From Omnitrophica bacterium GWA2_52_8 (GTDB lineage Bacteria; Omnitrophota; Omnitrophia; Omnitrophales; Aquincolibacteriaceae): 5,789 nt of DNA. The notes below the pieces were generated by a model that worked only from the letters and a program-made list of their open reading frames with translations, was not told the origin of the DNA and did no database searches. Shown one piece after another: positions 1 through 5,377 of the stretch. Made by a program: the position numbers and the translations under genes. Within the stretch, counting starts at the first letter, position 1; each line of letters starts with the position of its first letter. The stretch is taken from contig MHFC01000076.1 in the NCBI GenBank assembly GCA_001804025.1, forward strand, positions 2,731 through 8,519. The letters are read 5' to 3'.

Positions 1-575
1 TCATGGGCAAAGCCGGAAGCGCCGTAACTCATGCCGAGCTTCGCGTGCTCAAACAGGATTTTTCCCTGTTCCTCTTTCGTTAAAAGCTCAAACTCCGATT
101 TACGGCGAAGAGGGTACCACACGGCCCATTTCAGTTCCGCGTTAAAGGCGTTGCGCCTTGGCTTTTGGAGCAGCCAATCTTCGAGATCGGCCTCACGCCC
201 TCCGGAATAAGTACGCCCCAGCATCGTGAACTCGGGACGGGGCCGGAGAGAGACAAAAGGCGCCGCGGTAAGCAGTTCGCGCGCTTTCCCTGTAAAAAGC
301 GAAGGGTCTTCACTCATAAAAAGCACGCCCACGCCGCGAGGATCATTTACATCGAGATAGACAACGGATTCAAGCCCGCTTGATTTAAGCGCAATCGCCA
401 ATTCCTGGGGTTTCAAGCATTCTGTAAAAACATGGAGCTGCATGAAAAGACGCCGGGCGGATGCCTGCGGAACGCCCTCTTTGGGAGCGCCATATTCTTT
501 GACGTCAATTTTCTCAGCAGGAGCCCCATGATGGCCTGCCTGAGCCGGAAGTTGGGGTTGTGTTTCTTGAGTCAT
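1..575 (-). CDS. Chlorite dismutase/HemQ-family haem protein, N-terminal 191 residues (runs off left edge)
   Basis: An open frame reads without a stop from ATG (573-575) to the window edge; an in-frame TAG lies four codons upstream, so this is the first possible ATG. Residues 1-40 are a low-complexity, Pro/Ala/Gln-rich tail. The fold begins near RRLFMQLHVF (41-50), followed by VVYLDVNDPRGVGVLFMSEDP (about 71-91), RPEFTMLGRTY (113-123), LEDWLL (131-136), WAVWYPLRRK (150-159) and EEQGKILFEHAKLGMSYG (168-185). This series is what I recall from the Cld family branch that continues with an AHD-type motif; the window ends at GFAH plus GA, the start of an Asp or Glu codon. His177 is the likely proximal haem ligand by position in the family. 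Relatives include chlorite dismutase (chlorite to chloride and O2) and coproheme decarboxylase HemQ/ChdC. Which activity this protein has cannot be decided, because the distal-pocket half is outside the window. No signal peptide is seen, so it is probably cytoplasmic. No Shine-Dalgarno sequence is present; see the promoter entry. Confidence 0.85.
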   Translation of the reverse strand, partial: MTQETQPQLPAQAGHHGAPAEKIDVKEYGAPKEGVPQASARRLFMQLHVFTECLKPQELAIALKSSGLESVVYLDVNDPRGVGVLFMSEDPSLFTGKARELLTAAPFVSLRPRPEFTMLGRTYSGGREADLEDWLLQKPRRNAFNAELKWAVWYPLRRKSEFELLTKEEQGKILFEHAKLGMSYGASGFAH

Positions 576-581
576 GAGGGC

Positions 582-610
582 AATCTATCAACTCTCGCTT
601 CCAAAAGCAA
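582..610 (-). promoter_or_regulatory. Candidate sigma70-type promoter of the Cld-family gene, predicted leaderless
   Basis: On the minus strand TTGCTT (605-610) and TAGATT (582-587) are separated by 17 bp. The -10-like hexamer ends exactly 6 nt before the ATG, so transcription would begin at or next to the start codon. The -35 matches the consensus at 3 of 6 positions and the -10 at 4 of 6. The call rests mainly on the spacing and on the same arrangement at two other genes here. Confidence 0.4.
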
Positions 611-621
611 TCCAAAGCTTC

Positions 622-765
622 AAGGCCGGAAAACTTCTCCTCCGGAACCGTTCAGAGCATAAATCTAATGTCGGATTGTATGCTCCTCACTGCGCCTTCG
701 AGCACGTTTTCGATTCCATAGAAAACGCGCCTCAGGAGCTTCCGACGGAGAAGTTTTCCGGCCTT
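622..765. repeat. 144-bp element with 26-nt terminal inverted repeats (MITE/REP-like candidate)
   Basis: The arms at 622-647 and 740-765 are reverse complements at 24 of 26 positions, the outer 19 without a mismatch. The 92-nt centre is itself structured: GAGCATA/TATGCTC (655-661/679-685) continuing into AATC/GATT, CGTTTTC/GAAAACG (705-711/721-727) and an alternative GCTCCT/AGGAGC (682-687/734-739). An AGCT tetranucleotide flanks both sides (616-619, 767-770) at 2 and 1 nt from the arms; the right one overlaps the deacetylase stop codon. There is no coding potential and no exact flush target duplication. It fits a non-autonomous mobile or repetitive extragenic palindrome, or a long mRNA hairpin between the two same-strand genes. 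The arms are too long and lack the T-run of a normal terminator. Confidence 0.7.
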
Positions 766-768
766 TAG

Positions 769-1725
769 CTATTTTGATTTGCGGAGGCGGAGAATGTCGC
801 GAAGGGAAACCATGTCAAACCCTTCCGATTGAAGCCGCGGGATTTCTTCGTTCAAAACGCGGAGCGTGGCGGCATGATAATGCCCAATCCCGATCGCGTA
901 ACCTTGTTTGCGGGCAACATCGGCAAGCAGCTTCACCTGCTCACGGATCGCGGCGGGATTCGTCGCGTCGTTATCAAGAAACACATCCCGTTTTAATATC
1001 GGAAGATTGATCATCGATCCAATTTTCCGCGCCACGCTCTGGTCGGTCGTCATACTATCCAAAAAAATCAAATTTCTCTGTTTCAGACGGTTGAGAATAA
1101 TTTCCATAAGCTGTAGATCCGCGGTCCCCTTGGACCCCATGTGATTGTTCGCTCCGATGCAGTGAGGCAGGAGGTCCAGCTCGCGGTCGAGAATATCCAG
1201 CACATAATCGTTCGACATGTTGGTACGGATCAGGCCCGGGCCCGGGATCGTGCCATTGACACTTTCAAGCGGTATGTGCAGAATCACTTCGGCGCCGGTA
1301 TCCACGCTCATCCGGTCAAAAAAAGCCGAGTTTTTTAAAAAAGGCAGGATCGCGTAAGTCACCAGGTTTCCCAGCCGCCGGAAATCATCCAGGTATTCCA
1401 TCGTATGCCCGACATCATCGATAATAAAGACGATCTTCGGCGCTCCGGCGCGCAATTTACGGGGAAGCGGCCTGGGCAAAGGCGGAAAAGTCCGCGCCGG
1501 GCGGGGAAAGGACACGCTTGTGCGTTTTGAAACCGGCGTGGAGACTTTTTGACCCGCTTTCACCCTGGATGGTTTATGCGCGGCCTTCGGTTTAGGATGA
1601 TAAAAACGCGCCGTTAAAAAAAGAACGAGCAGGGCCAGCCCAAGCCCGATTAAAACTCTTTTCGTGTCCCGCTTTTTCCAGCGCATTTTCCGTTTCTTCC
1701 CTTTTCGCCGCCGCCGCCTTACCAT
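769..1725 (-). CDS. Divergent polysaccharide deacetylase family protein (YibQ/DUF610-like), membrane-anchored
   Basis: From the ATG at 1725 this is 318 residues; a TTG at 1731 would add two (residue numbers below count from that TTG). The N-terminus is extremely basic (RRRRRKGKKRK), followed by one hydrophobic segment (about 26-42) and a Pro/Lys/Arg-rich linker (46-96), so the catalytic domain should sit outside the cytoplasmic membrane, tethered by a signal anchor. Domain motifs in order are IVFIIDDVG (100-108), with the Asp pair expected at the metal site, TYAILPFL (125-132), EVILHIPLE (148-156), GANNHMGS (193-200), LIFLDS (221-226), RDVFLDND (248-255) and GIGHYHAATL (281-290). These match the divergent polysaccharide deacetylase family (PF04748), related to carbohydrate esterase 4 enzymes; the substrate is unknown, with cell-wall or envelope glycans most likely. 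E. coli yibQ lies next to the murein hydrolase activator envC, but no such neighbour is seen here. There is no clear Shine-Dalgarno sequence at either start. Confidence 0.9.
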   Translation of the reverse strand: MVRRRRRKGKKRKMRWKKRDTKRVLIGLGLALLVLFLTARFYHPKPKAAHKPSRVKAGQKVSTPVSKRTSVSFPRPARTFPPLPRPLPRKLRAGAPKIVFIIDDVGHTMEYLDDFRRLGNLVTYAILPFLKNSAFFDRMSVDTGAEVILHIPLESVNGTIPGPGLIRTNMSNDYVLDILDRELDLLPHCIGANNHMGSKGTADLQLMEIILNRLKQRNLIFLDSMTTDQSVARKIGSMINLPILKRDVFLDNDATNPAAIREQVKLLADVARKQGYAIGIGHYHAATLRVLNEEIPRLQSEGFDMVSLRDILRLRKSK

Positions 1726-1734
1726 AAGCAAGTA

Positions 1735-1763
1735 ATCTTAAGAGATTCGTCTTGCAGTCACAA
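1735..1763 (-). promoter_or_regulatory. Weak candidate promoter for the deacetylase gene
   Basis: On the minus strand TTGTGA (1758-1763) and TAAGAT (1735-1740) lie 17 bp apart, each matching consensus at 4 of 6 positions. The -10 ends 9 nt before the ATG at 1725, leaving almost no leader. Its -35 abuts that of the promoter on the other strand. Confidence 0.3.
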
Positions 1764-1780
1764 GTGGAAATATCTATCAT
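1752..1780 (+). promoter_or_regulatory. Candidate sigma70-type promoter of the lipoprotein gene
   Basis: TTGCAG (1752-1757) and TATCAT (1775-1780) are separated by exactly 17 bp; the -10 matches consensus at 5 of 6 positions and the -35 at 3 of 6. The predicted start site near 1787 would give a leader of about 26 nt that contains the Shine-Dalgarno sequence GGGAGGAG at 1798-1805. Confidence 0.5.
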
Positions 1781-1812
1781 GGTCCATACCCGCTTAAGGG
1801 AGGAGAACCGTC

Positions 1813-2292
1813 ATGAAAAAATTAAAGTGGAACTTACTTGCTTCATTTCTCATTTTGGCTTTCGCCGCGGGCTGTGCCGCTTCCTATTCCGAGGGAGTAA
1901 ACGCCCAAGGTGAAAAAGTTTACCTGGGCTCTGTCCCTATTCAAAAATCAGAAGCCTATCAAACCTATCTTTCCAGCAAACACACGGCAGTCGACAAGCA
2001 GCGCTATTTATTTCAACGCCTGAGAGCGGCCGATGATCTTCAATTTTTCCATAATGGAAGCTGGTATTCGGCGCTGGATGCTTACCGCGGCGGAATGTGG
2101 TTAATGCGTGAAAAATATAAAGCCGGCCAGGATACACGGGAATTTATTAAAAAATACGTGGAACGTTCGGAAGATACGGGCCAATTGCATCTGGCGAAAT
2201 ATCCGGATGGATCACTGCAGGTGGGTTCTTACATTCTCTTCAATGAGCTGGACCTTCTGGAAGCGACCGCGAAGAAAGATCTGAAAGAATAA
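1813..2292 (+). CDS. Small outer-membrane-type lipoprotein of unknown function
   Basis: The 159-residue product begins MKKLKWN, then a hydrophobic stretch (8-19) and the lipobox-like AAGC with Cys21 as the lipidation site. The residue after Cys is Ala rather than Asp, so outer-membrane sorting is expected. The start is fixed by a strong Shine-Dalgarno sequence, GGGAGGAG (1798-1805), 7 nt before the ATG. The mature part is soluble and rich in Tyr, Lys and Glu, with stretches DLQFFHNGSWYSALDAY (75-91), REKYKAGQDTREFIKKYVERS (about 99-119) and a C-terminal helix NELDLLEATAKKD. The order 'FxxNGxxYxAxxA, then KY, then T-E-FI, then S-x-TG' resembles the pattern I recall for DUF5329 proteins, but this is a weak memory-based likeness and no function follows from it. 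It is the only protein gene on the plus strand and ends 3 nt from the end of the convergent mlaC. Confidence 0.85.
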   Translation: MKKLKWNLLASFLILAFAAGCAASYSEGVNAQGEKVYLGSVPIQKSEAYQTYLSSKHTAVDKQRYLFQRLRAADDLQFFHNGSWYSALDAYRGGMWLMREKYKAGQDTREFIKKYVERSEDTGQLHLAKYPDGSLQVGSYILFNELDLLEATAKKDLKE

Positions 2293-2295
2293 AAA

Positions 2296-2925
2296 TTAAA
2301 CTCCGCCGTTTTCTTTTTTAGCCTGGTCAAGGCGCTCCCGCATTTTGGCAAGCAGCCCCGTAAATTGGGAATCTTTGATGATTCTGTCAAACTGGCCCTT
2401 TAAATCTTCAATAATGCTCACCTCATCCAGGATAATATCGTCGATTTTCAACTGGCTGTCTTTCGCGTAAACATGATAGTCCACGCCCGCGTCCAGCCCT
2501 TCGGCCTTCTGTTTAATAATGCTATGCACTTGAAAGCCGTTTCCCGCGGGTTCAACTTTGGGATAAGTGATTTCATAATCCGCCATGAATTTGACACTGC
2601 GCGGATAAGCCATATACTCAATCAACTTCCATAAATGCTGAAGGAATTCTTTTTGCTCTTCAGGGGAGGCTTCCTGCCAATGAGCACCCAGGGCTTTCTG
2701 CCCCATCGCGTCAAGATCAAGGAAAGCGTTGGCTTGACTCACAACCCCGGCATGCCGGGCCTGGTCTTTGATGGGAAATTCCAATGAACGGATGGTTTTG
2801 AGAAATGTTTCTACCGCCGCCTGGGGCGCCATTTCTTCGGCGTGGAGAAGGCGGGGAACGAATAAAAACAGGAAAGCCGCGAAGGGAATTAAAAAATAAC
2901 AGAAAAAATTTAATTTTTTAAGCAT
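2296..2925 (-). CDS. mlaC: MlaC-family periplasmic phospholipid-binding protein (Ttg2D)
   Basis: The 209-residue product has a signal peptide (Lys pair at 3-4, hydrophobic 7-23, likely cleavage after LLHA at 29). The mature protein has the features of MlaC: an N-terminal helix AAVETFLKTI (36-45), SQANAFLDLDAMGQKALGAHW (about 63-83), EEQKEFLQHLWKLIEY (89-104), a beta-sheet part with VDYHVYAKDSQLKIDDIILDEVS (148-170) and the closing SIIEDLKGQFDRIIKDS (170-186) with FTGLLAKMRERL. MlaC carries phospholipid across the periplasm between the MlaA outer-membrane complex and the MlaFEDB inner-membrane ABC transporter. Its length is typical of the family. The start is decided by AAGGAGGAG about 4 nt before the ATG (2929-2937). 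It follows the helicase gene by 47 bp on the same strand with no terminator between, so co-transcription is likely. No mlaD, mlaE, mlaF or mlaA gene is in the window, so it appears separated from the usual operon. Confidence 0.9.
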   Translation of the reverse strand: MLKKLNFFCYFLIPFAAFLFLFVPRLLHAEEMAPQAAVETFLKTIRSLEFPIKDQARHAGVVSQANAFLDLDAMGQKALGAHWQEASPEEQKEFLQHLWKLIEYMAYPRSVKFMADYEITYPKVEPAGNGFQVHSIIKQKAEGLDAGVDYHVYAKDSQLKIDDIILDEVSIIEDLKGQFDRIIKDSQFTGLLAKMRERLDQAKKENGGV

Positions 2926-2972
2926 TATCTCCTCCTTATTCGCCGGGTCAATCCAGGGTTTTCTGTTTAAAT

Positions 2973-4244
2973 TTAGCGGGAAGACCGGCGGGGCTTGCCG
3001 AAAGTGCGGGCGCCGAAAGACCGGCGCTTATGCCCGCCCCCTCCGCCACCCGAACGATGGCCGCCCTGAACACCAAAACCACGGCGGGGAGCCGAAGCAA
3101 AAGAATCAAACTTTTCAGGCGGCAATTCCGGATGCTCGGCAACCGGCAGGGCGACGCGCACCAGTTTTTCAATACTGCGGACTTCACTTTCCTGATCGGG
3201 GGTGGCGAAAGAAATCGCGTGGCCTTTATGCCCGGCCCGGCCCGTGCGCCCAATCCGGTGCACATAATTTTCCGCGTCGTCGGGTAAATCATAATTAATC
3301 ACAAGCTCAATCCCGGTCACGTCAATCCCGCGCGCGGCAATGTCGGTCGCGATCAGCACGCGGTATTTCCCGGTCTTGAAGCCTTCCAAAGCCTCGCGGC
3401 GCTGGGCAAGCGAACGGTCGGAATGGATTTCCGCCACGCGTTCCCCCATCGCCCGCACTTCGCGCCATCTTTTCTGCGCGCCAATCTTGGTGCGTGAAAA
3501 AATTAAAACGCTTCCGCGGTACTGAGTCAGGATTTTTTTTAAAAGATCTTTTTTATTTTCCTGCTTCACGATAAAAAGTTCCTGGGATGTCTGTTCCACA
3601 AGAGTGCCGGACCTCGCGATTTCGACGCGCACGGGCAATTTCATGTGGGTGGCGGCGATTTTGGCGATGAGCTCCGGCATCGTCGCTGAAAAAAGCAAAG
3701 TTTGCCGGTCCTTTGGCACGTATTGAAGGATGTGCTCAATCTGCGGCTGAAAGCCCATGTCGAGCATCCGGTCCGCTTCGTCCAGCACCAAAACGCAGAC
3801 ATCTCCCAGCATGATAGTCCGCTGATTCAAATGGTCCGAAAGCCGGCCGGGAGTGGCAATAATAACGCGTGGGTTCCGGCGCAGGTTCTGGATTTGCATG
3901 CTCATGGAAGCGCCGCCGATCAAAAGCGCGGTCTTAATGCCAAAAACCGGGCTTACTTTTTGGACCGTCTCATCCACCTGAGCAGCCAGTTCCCGCGTGG
4001 GAACAAGAATAAGCCCCTTCCCTTTTTTCTGGGAAAGATGCTGGATCATGGGAAGCACAAACGCCAGGGTCTTGCCCGTGCCGGTTTGGGCAATGCCGAT
4101 CAGGTCTTTGCCTTCAATGCCCGGCGGGATGGCTTTGTTTTGAATCGGGGTTGGGATCTTGAAATGGAGCTTATCGAGGATTTCAATCAGACGGGGGGAA
4201 ATCCCCAAACCGTCGAAAGTACCTTGAGTTCCTGAAAATGTCAT
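2973..4244 (-). CDS. DEAD-box ATP-dependent RNA helicase, RhlE-like
   Basis: The 423-residue protein has all the hallmarks of the family in order: Q motif (upstream Phe10, PTPIQ 31-35), Walker A AQTGTGKT (52-59), PTRELA (82-87), GG (110-111), TPGR (131-134), DEAD (155-158), SAT (186-188), VLIFSRT (246-252), ATDIAARGID (299-308) and HRIGRTGR (329-336). It ends in a basic, Gly-rich tail (about 386-423, with a run of Gly near 399-404 and many Arg/Lys) of the kind that gives RhlE-type helicases extra RNA binding. It should unwind short RNA duplexes with ATP in ribosome assembly or RNA decay, acting in the cytoplasm. No catalytic residue is missing. There is no Shine-Dalgarno sequence; a perfect TATAAT lies 6 nt before the ATG, suggesting a leaderless mRNA. 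It lies between the hydrolase (66 bp upstream) and mlaC (47 bp downstream). A role as general RNA chaperone for the intron-bearing tRNA is conceivable but not shown. Confidence 0.96.
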   Translation of the reverse strand: MTFSGTQGTFDGLGISPRLIEILDKLHFKIPTPIQNKAIPPGIEGKDLIGIAQTGTGKTLAFVLPMIQHLSQKKGKGLILVPTRELAAQVDETVQKVSPVFGIKTALLIGGASMSMQIQNLRRNPRVIIATPGRLSDHLNQRTIMLGDVCVLVLDEADRMLDMGFQPQIEHILQYVPKDRQTLLFSATMPELIAKIAATHMKLPVRVEIARSGTLVEQTSQELFIVKQENKKDLLKKILTQYRGSVLIFSRTKIGAQKRWREVRAMGERVAEIHSDRSLAQRREALEGFKTGKYRVLIATDIAARGIDVTGIELVINYDLPDDAENYVHRIGRTGRAGHKGHAISFATPDQESEVRSIEKLVRVALPVAEHPELPPEKFDSFASAPRRGFGVQGGHRSGGGGGGHKRRSFGARTFGKPRRSSR

Positions 4245-4250
4245 TTAGAG

Positions 4251-4256
4251 ATTATA
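4251..4256 (-). promoter_or_regulatory. Consensus -10 box of the helicase gene, predicted leaderless
   Basis: On the minus strand a perfect TATAAT ends 6 nt before the ATG (4244), which would place transcription start on the A of the start codon. No -35 hexamer is recognisable at 16-18 bp. One copy of a 9-bp direct repeat (4266-4274) lies just upstream, and an activator could bind there. Confidence 0.5.
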
Positions 4257-4265
4257 TGCTAAAAC

Positions 4266-4300
4266 CGCCTTCTCGAGGGATTTATCTTTAACGCCTTCTC
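4266..4300. repeat. 9-bp direct repeat in the hydrolase-helicase gap
   Basis: CGCCTTCTC occurs at 4266-4274 and again at 4292-4300, 26 bp apart start to start, filling much of the 66-bp gap. The near copy ends where a -35 would begin for the helicase. It may be a regulator site or chance; no protein is suggested. Confidence 0.35.
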
Positions 4301-4310
4301 CCATTAAAAT

Positions 4311-5228
4311 TTAACGCCCTGCTTCGTCAATCGCTTTCAGGATTTCATCGCGCCGGGTAAACATCGGCAGGTGCCCGGCGCGCGGAAGAATGATCAGCCG
4401 CGAACCGGGAATTTTTTCATGAAGCGGCCTGGCCTGTTCTTCAGGCGGCGCGATCAAATCCGAATCCCCGGCCAGAATAATGACCGGAACCTTGATCTCA
4501 CCGTAACGCCCGTTCATTTCGCGCAGGGCGTCTCTTAAGGCAAACATATTCCGCGCCGCGTTCTTAAAATTCCCGCGCTGGAGCGCGAGACGCACTTCCT
4601 TTTGGGTATAACCCATGTCCACAGGTTCCGGGGAAAATCCGGCTTTTGTCCACGCGCCCGAACTTCTAAAAAACTGGATGGGTTTGACGCATGTCCCTAT
4701 AAAAAGATCCCCCAACACTGGGATTTTGGCCACACGGTAAATTTTCCGGATCCTTTGAAAAGGCGTGGTGTAGGGCGCGGTGAGCACGGCCGCATGGACC
4801 TCGCCCGGATAATTCAGGATATAGCGCAAAACGATTGCCGCGCCCATCGAATGCCCCACCATTACGGGCTTCTCGATTTTCAACCGGGCAAACGCTTCGT
4901 GCAGGGCCGCCGCTTGTTCATCGAAAGTCATTTTTGATTTGGCCCGCTTGCTTTTGCCGTAACCCGGCAGATCAATGGCCACGGCGCGGTACTTTTGGCT
5001 CACCGCGTCAAAAATCGTAGAACTGTAAACATAGAGCGAGCTGTGATTGCCGTGAATCATCACCACCGGCCTTCCCTCGCCCGCTTCGATATAATTTAAT
5101 TCCGCGCCGCTCACTTGGACGCGTGTTTCTTCCGCCGCCATCCCCGCAAGCGGCGAAACAACCATGCCGGCGGCCATCCAAAATAAAACAAACCTCTTCA
5201 AACAAAATATTTTACATCCGCTTTTCAT
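4311..5228 (-). CDS. Exported alpha/beta hydrolase
   Basis: From the ATG at 5228 the product is 305 residues. It starts MKSGCKIFCLKRF, followed by a hydrophobic stretch and a signal-peptidase site after GMAA (about residue 32), so it should be periplasmic or secreted. The alpha/beta-hydrolase features are VVMIHGN (55-61, oxyanion loop), AIDLPGYGKS (84-93), the nucleophile elbow GHSMG (125-129, Ser127), the acid in AGDSD (253-257, probably Asp257) and the His in RAGHLPMF (283-290, His286), giving a complete catalytic triad. A cap region rich in aromatic residues lies between about 150 and 225. Substrate is unknown; esterase, lipase or haloperoxidase-like activities are all possible. A longer frame from 5306 adds 26 residues ahead of the signal peptide and overlaps the tRNA promoter. 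The SD-like GGGGAG there sits only 2 nt from its ATG, so the shorter start is preferred. The next gene downstream on this strand is the helicase. Confidence 0.9.
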   Translation of the reverse strand: MKSGCKIFCLKRFVLFWMAAGMVVSPLAGMAAEETRVQVSGAELNYIEAGEGRPVVMIHGNHSSLYVYSSTIFDAVSQKYRAVAIDLPGYGKSKRAKSKMTFDEQAAALHEAFARLKIEKPVMVGHSMGAAIVLRYILNYPGEVHAAVLTAPYTTPFQRIRKIYRVAKIPVLGDLFIGTCVKPIQFFRSSGAWTKAGFSPEPVDMGYTQKEVRLALQRGNFKNAARNMFALRDALREMNGRYGEIKVPVIILAGDSDLIAPPEEQARPLHEKIPGSRLIILPRAGHLPMFTRRDEILKAIDEAGR

Positions 5229-5234
5229 CCGGTC

Positions 5235-5259
5235 ATTGTACCGGAAAAACCCTTTTCCG
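5235..5259 (-). promoter_or_regulatory. Candidate leaderless promoter (-10 TACAAT) with spacer palindrome, hydrolase gene
   Basis: On the minus strand TACAAT (5235-5240, 5 of 6 consensus) ends 6 nt before the ATG at 5228. Directly upstream, where the promoter spacer would be, is a perfect 7-bp palindrome, CGGAAAA (5242-5248) and TTTTCCG (5253-5259), with a 4-nt gap; it could be an operator. No good -35 hexamer is visible. Confidence 0.4.
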
Positions 5260-5300
5260 TTGCAGTCATTTCGGGAGAAGAAACCTCCGAGAAGTTCACC

Positions 5301-5329
5301 TTGCATTTCTCCCCTTATTAATTTAGAAT
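5301..5329 (+). promoter_or_regulatory. Candidate promoter of the initiator tRNA gene
   Basis: TTGCAT (5301-5306) and TAGAAT (5324-5329, 5 of 6 consensus) are exactly 17 bp apart. The predicted start near 5336 would give a pre-tRNA 5' leader of about 42 nt, to be removed by RNase P. There is no GC-rich stringent discriminator beyond the CCCGC at 5331-5335. Confidence 0.5.
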
Positions 5330-5377
5330 ACCCGCACTTTCGAGTTACCTTCCATTCGTTTTATTTCCCATTAACGG

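Noticed and set aside
622..765. Inverted repeat as a rho-independent terminator
   Set aside because: The arms are 26 nt with a 92-nt spacer and no T-run follows on either strand; a terminator hairpin would be short and compact.
165..768. Plus-strand frames at 165-383, 432-662 and 574-768
   Set aside because: The first two are antisense shadows of the Cld-family gene; the third lies across the inverted-repeat element and has no family-like features.
1813..2292. Firm assignment of the lipoprotein to DUF5329
   Set aside because: The likeness is a loose motif order recalled from memory; without a profile search it is only a hint.
2948..4235. Other frames over the helicase (minus 2948-3292; plus 3030-3287, 3340-3525, 3702-4235)
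   Set aside because: All overlap the fully motif-supported helicase reading frame; their composition reflects its GC-rich codons.
5229..5306. 26-residue N-terminal extension of the hydrolase
   Set aside because: It would put a charged stretch before an intact signal peptide, overlaps the tRNA promoter, and its SD-like GGGGAG is only 2 nt from the ATG.
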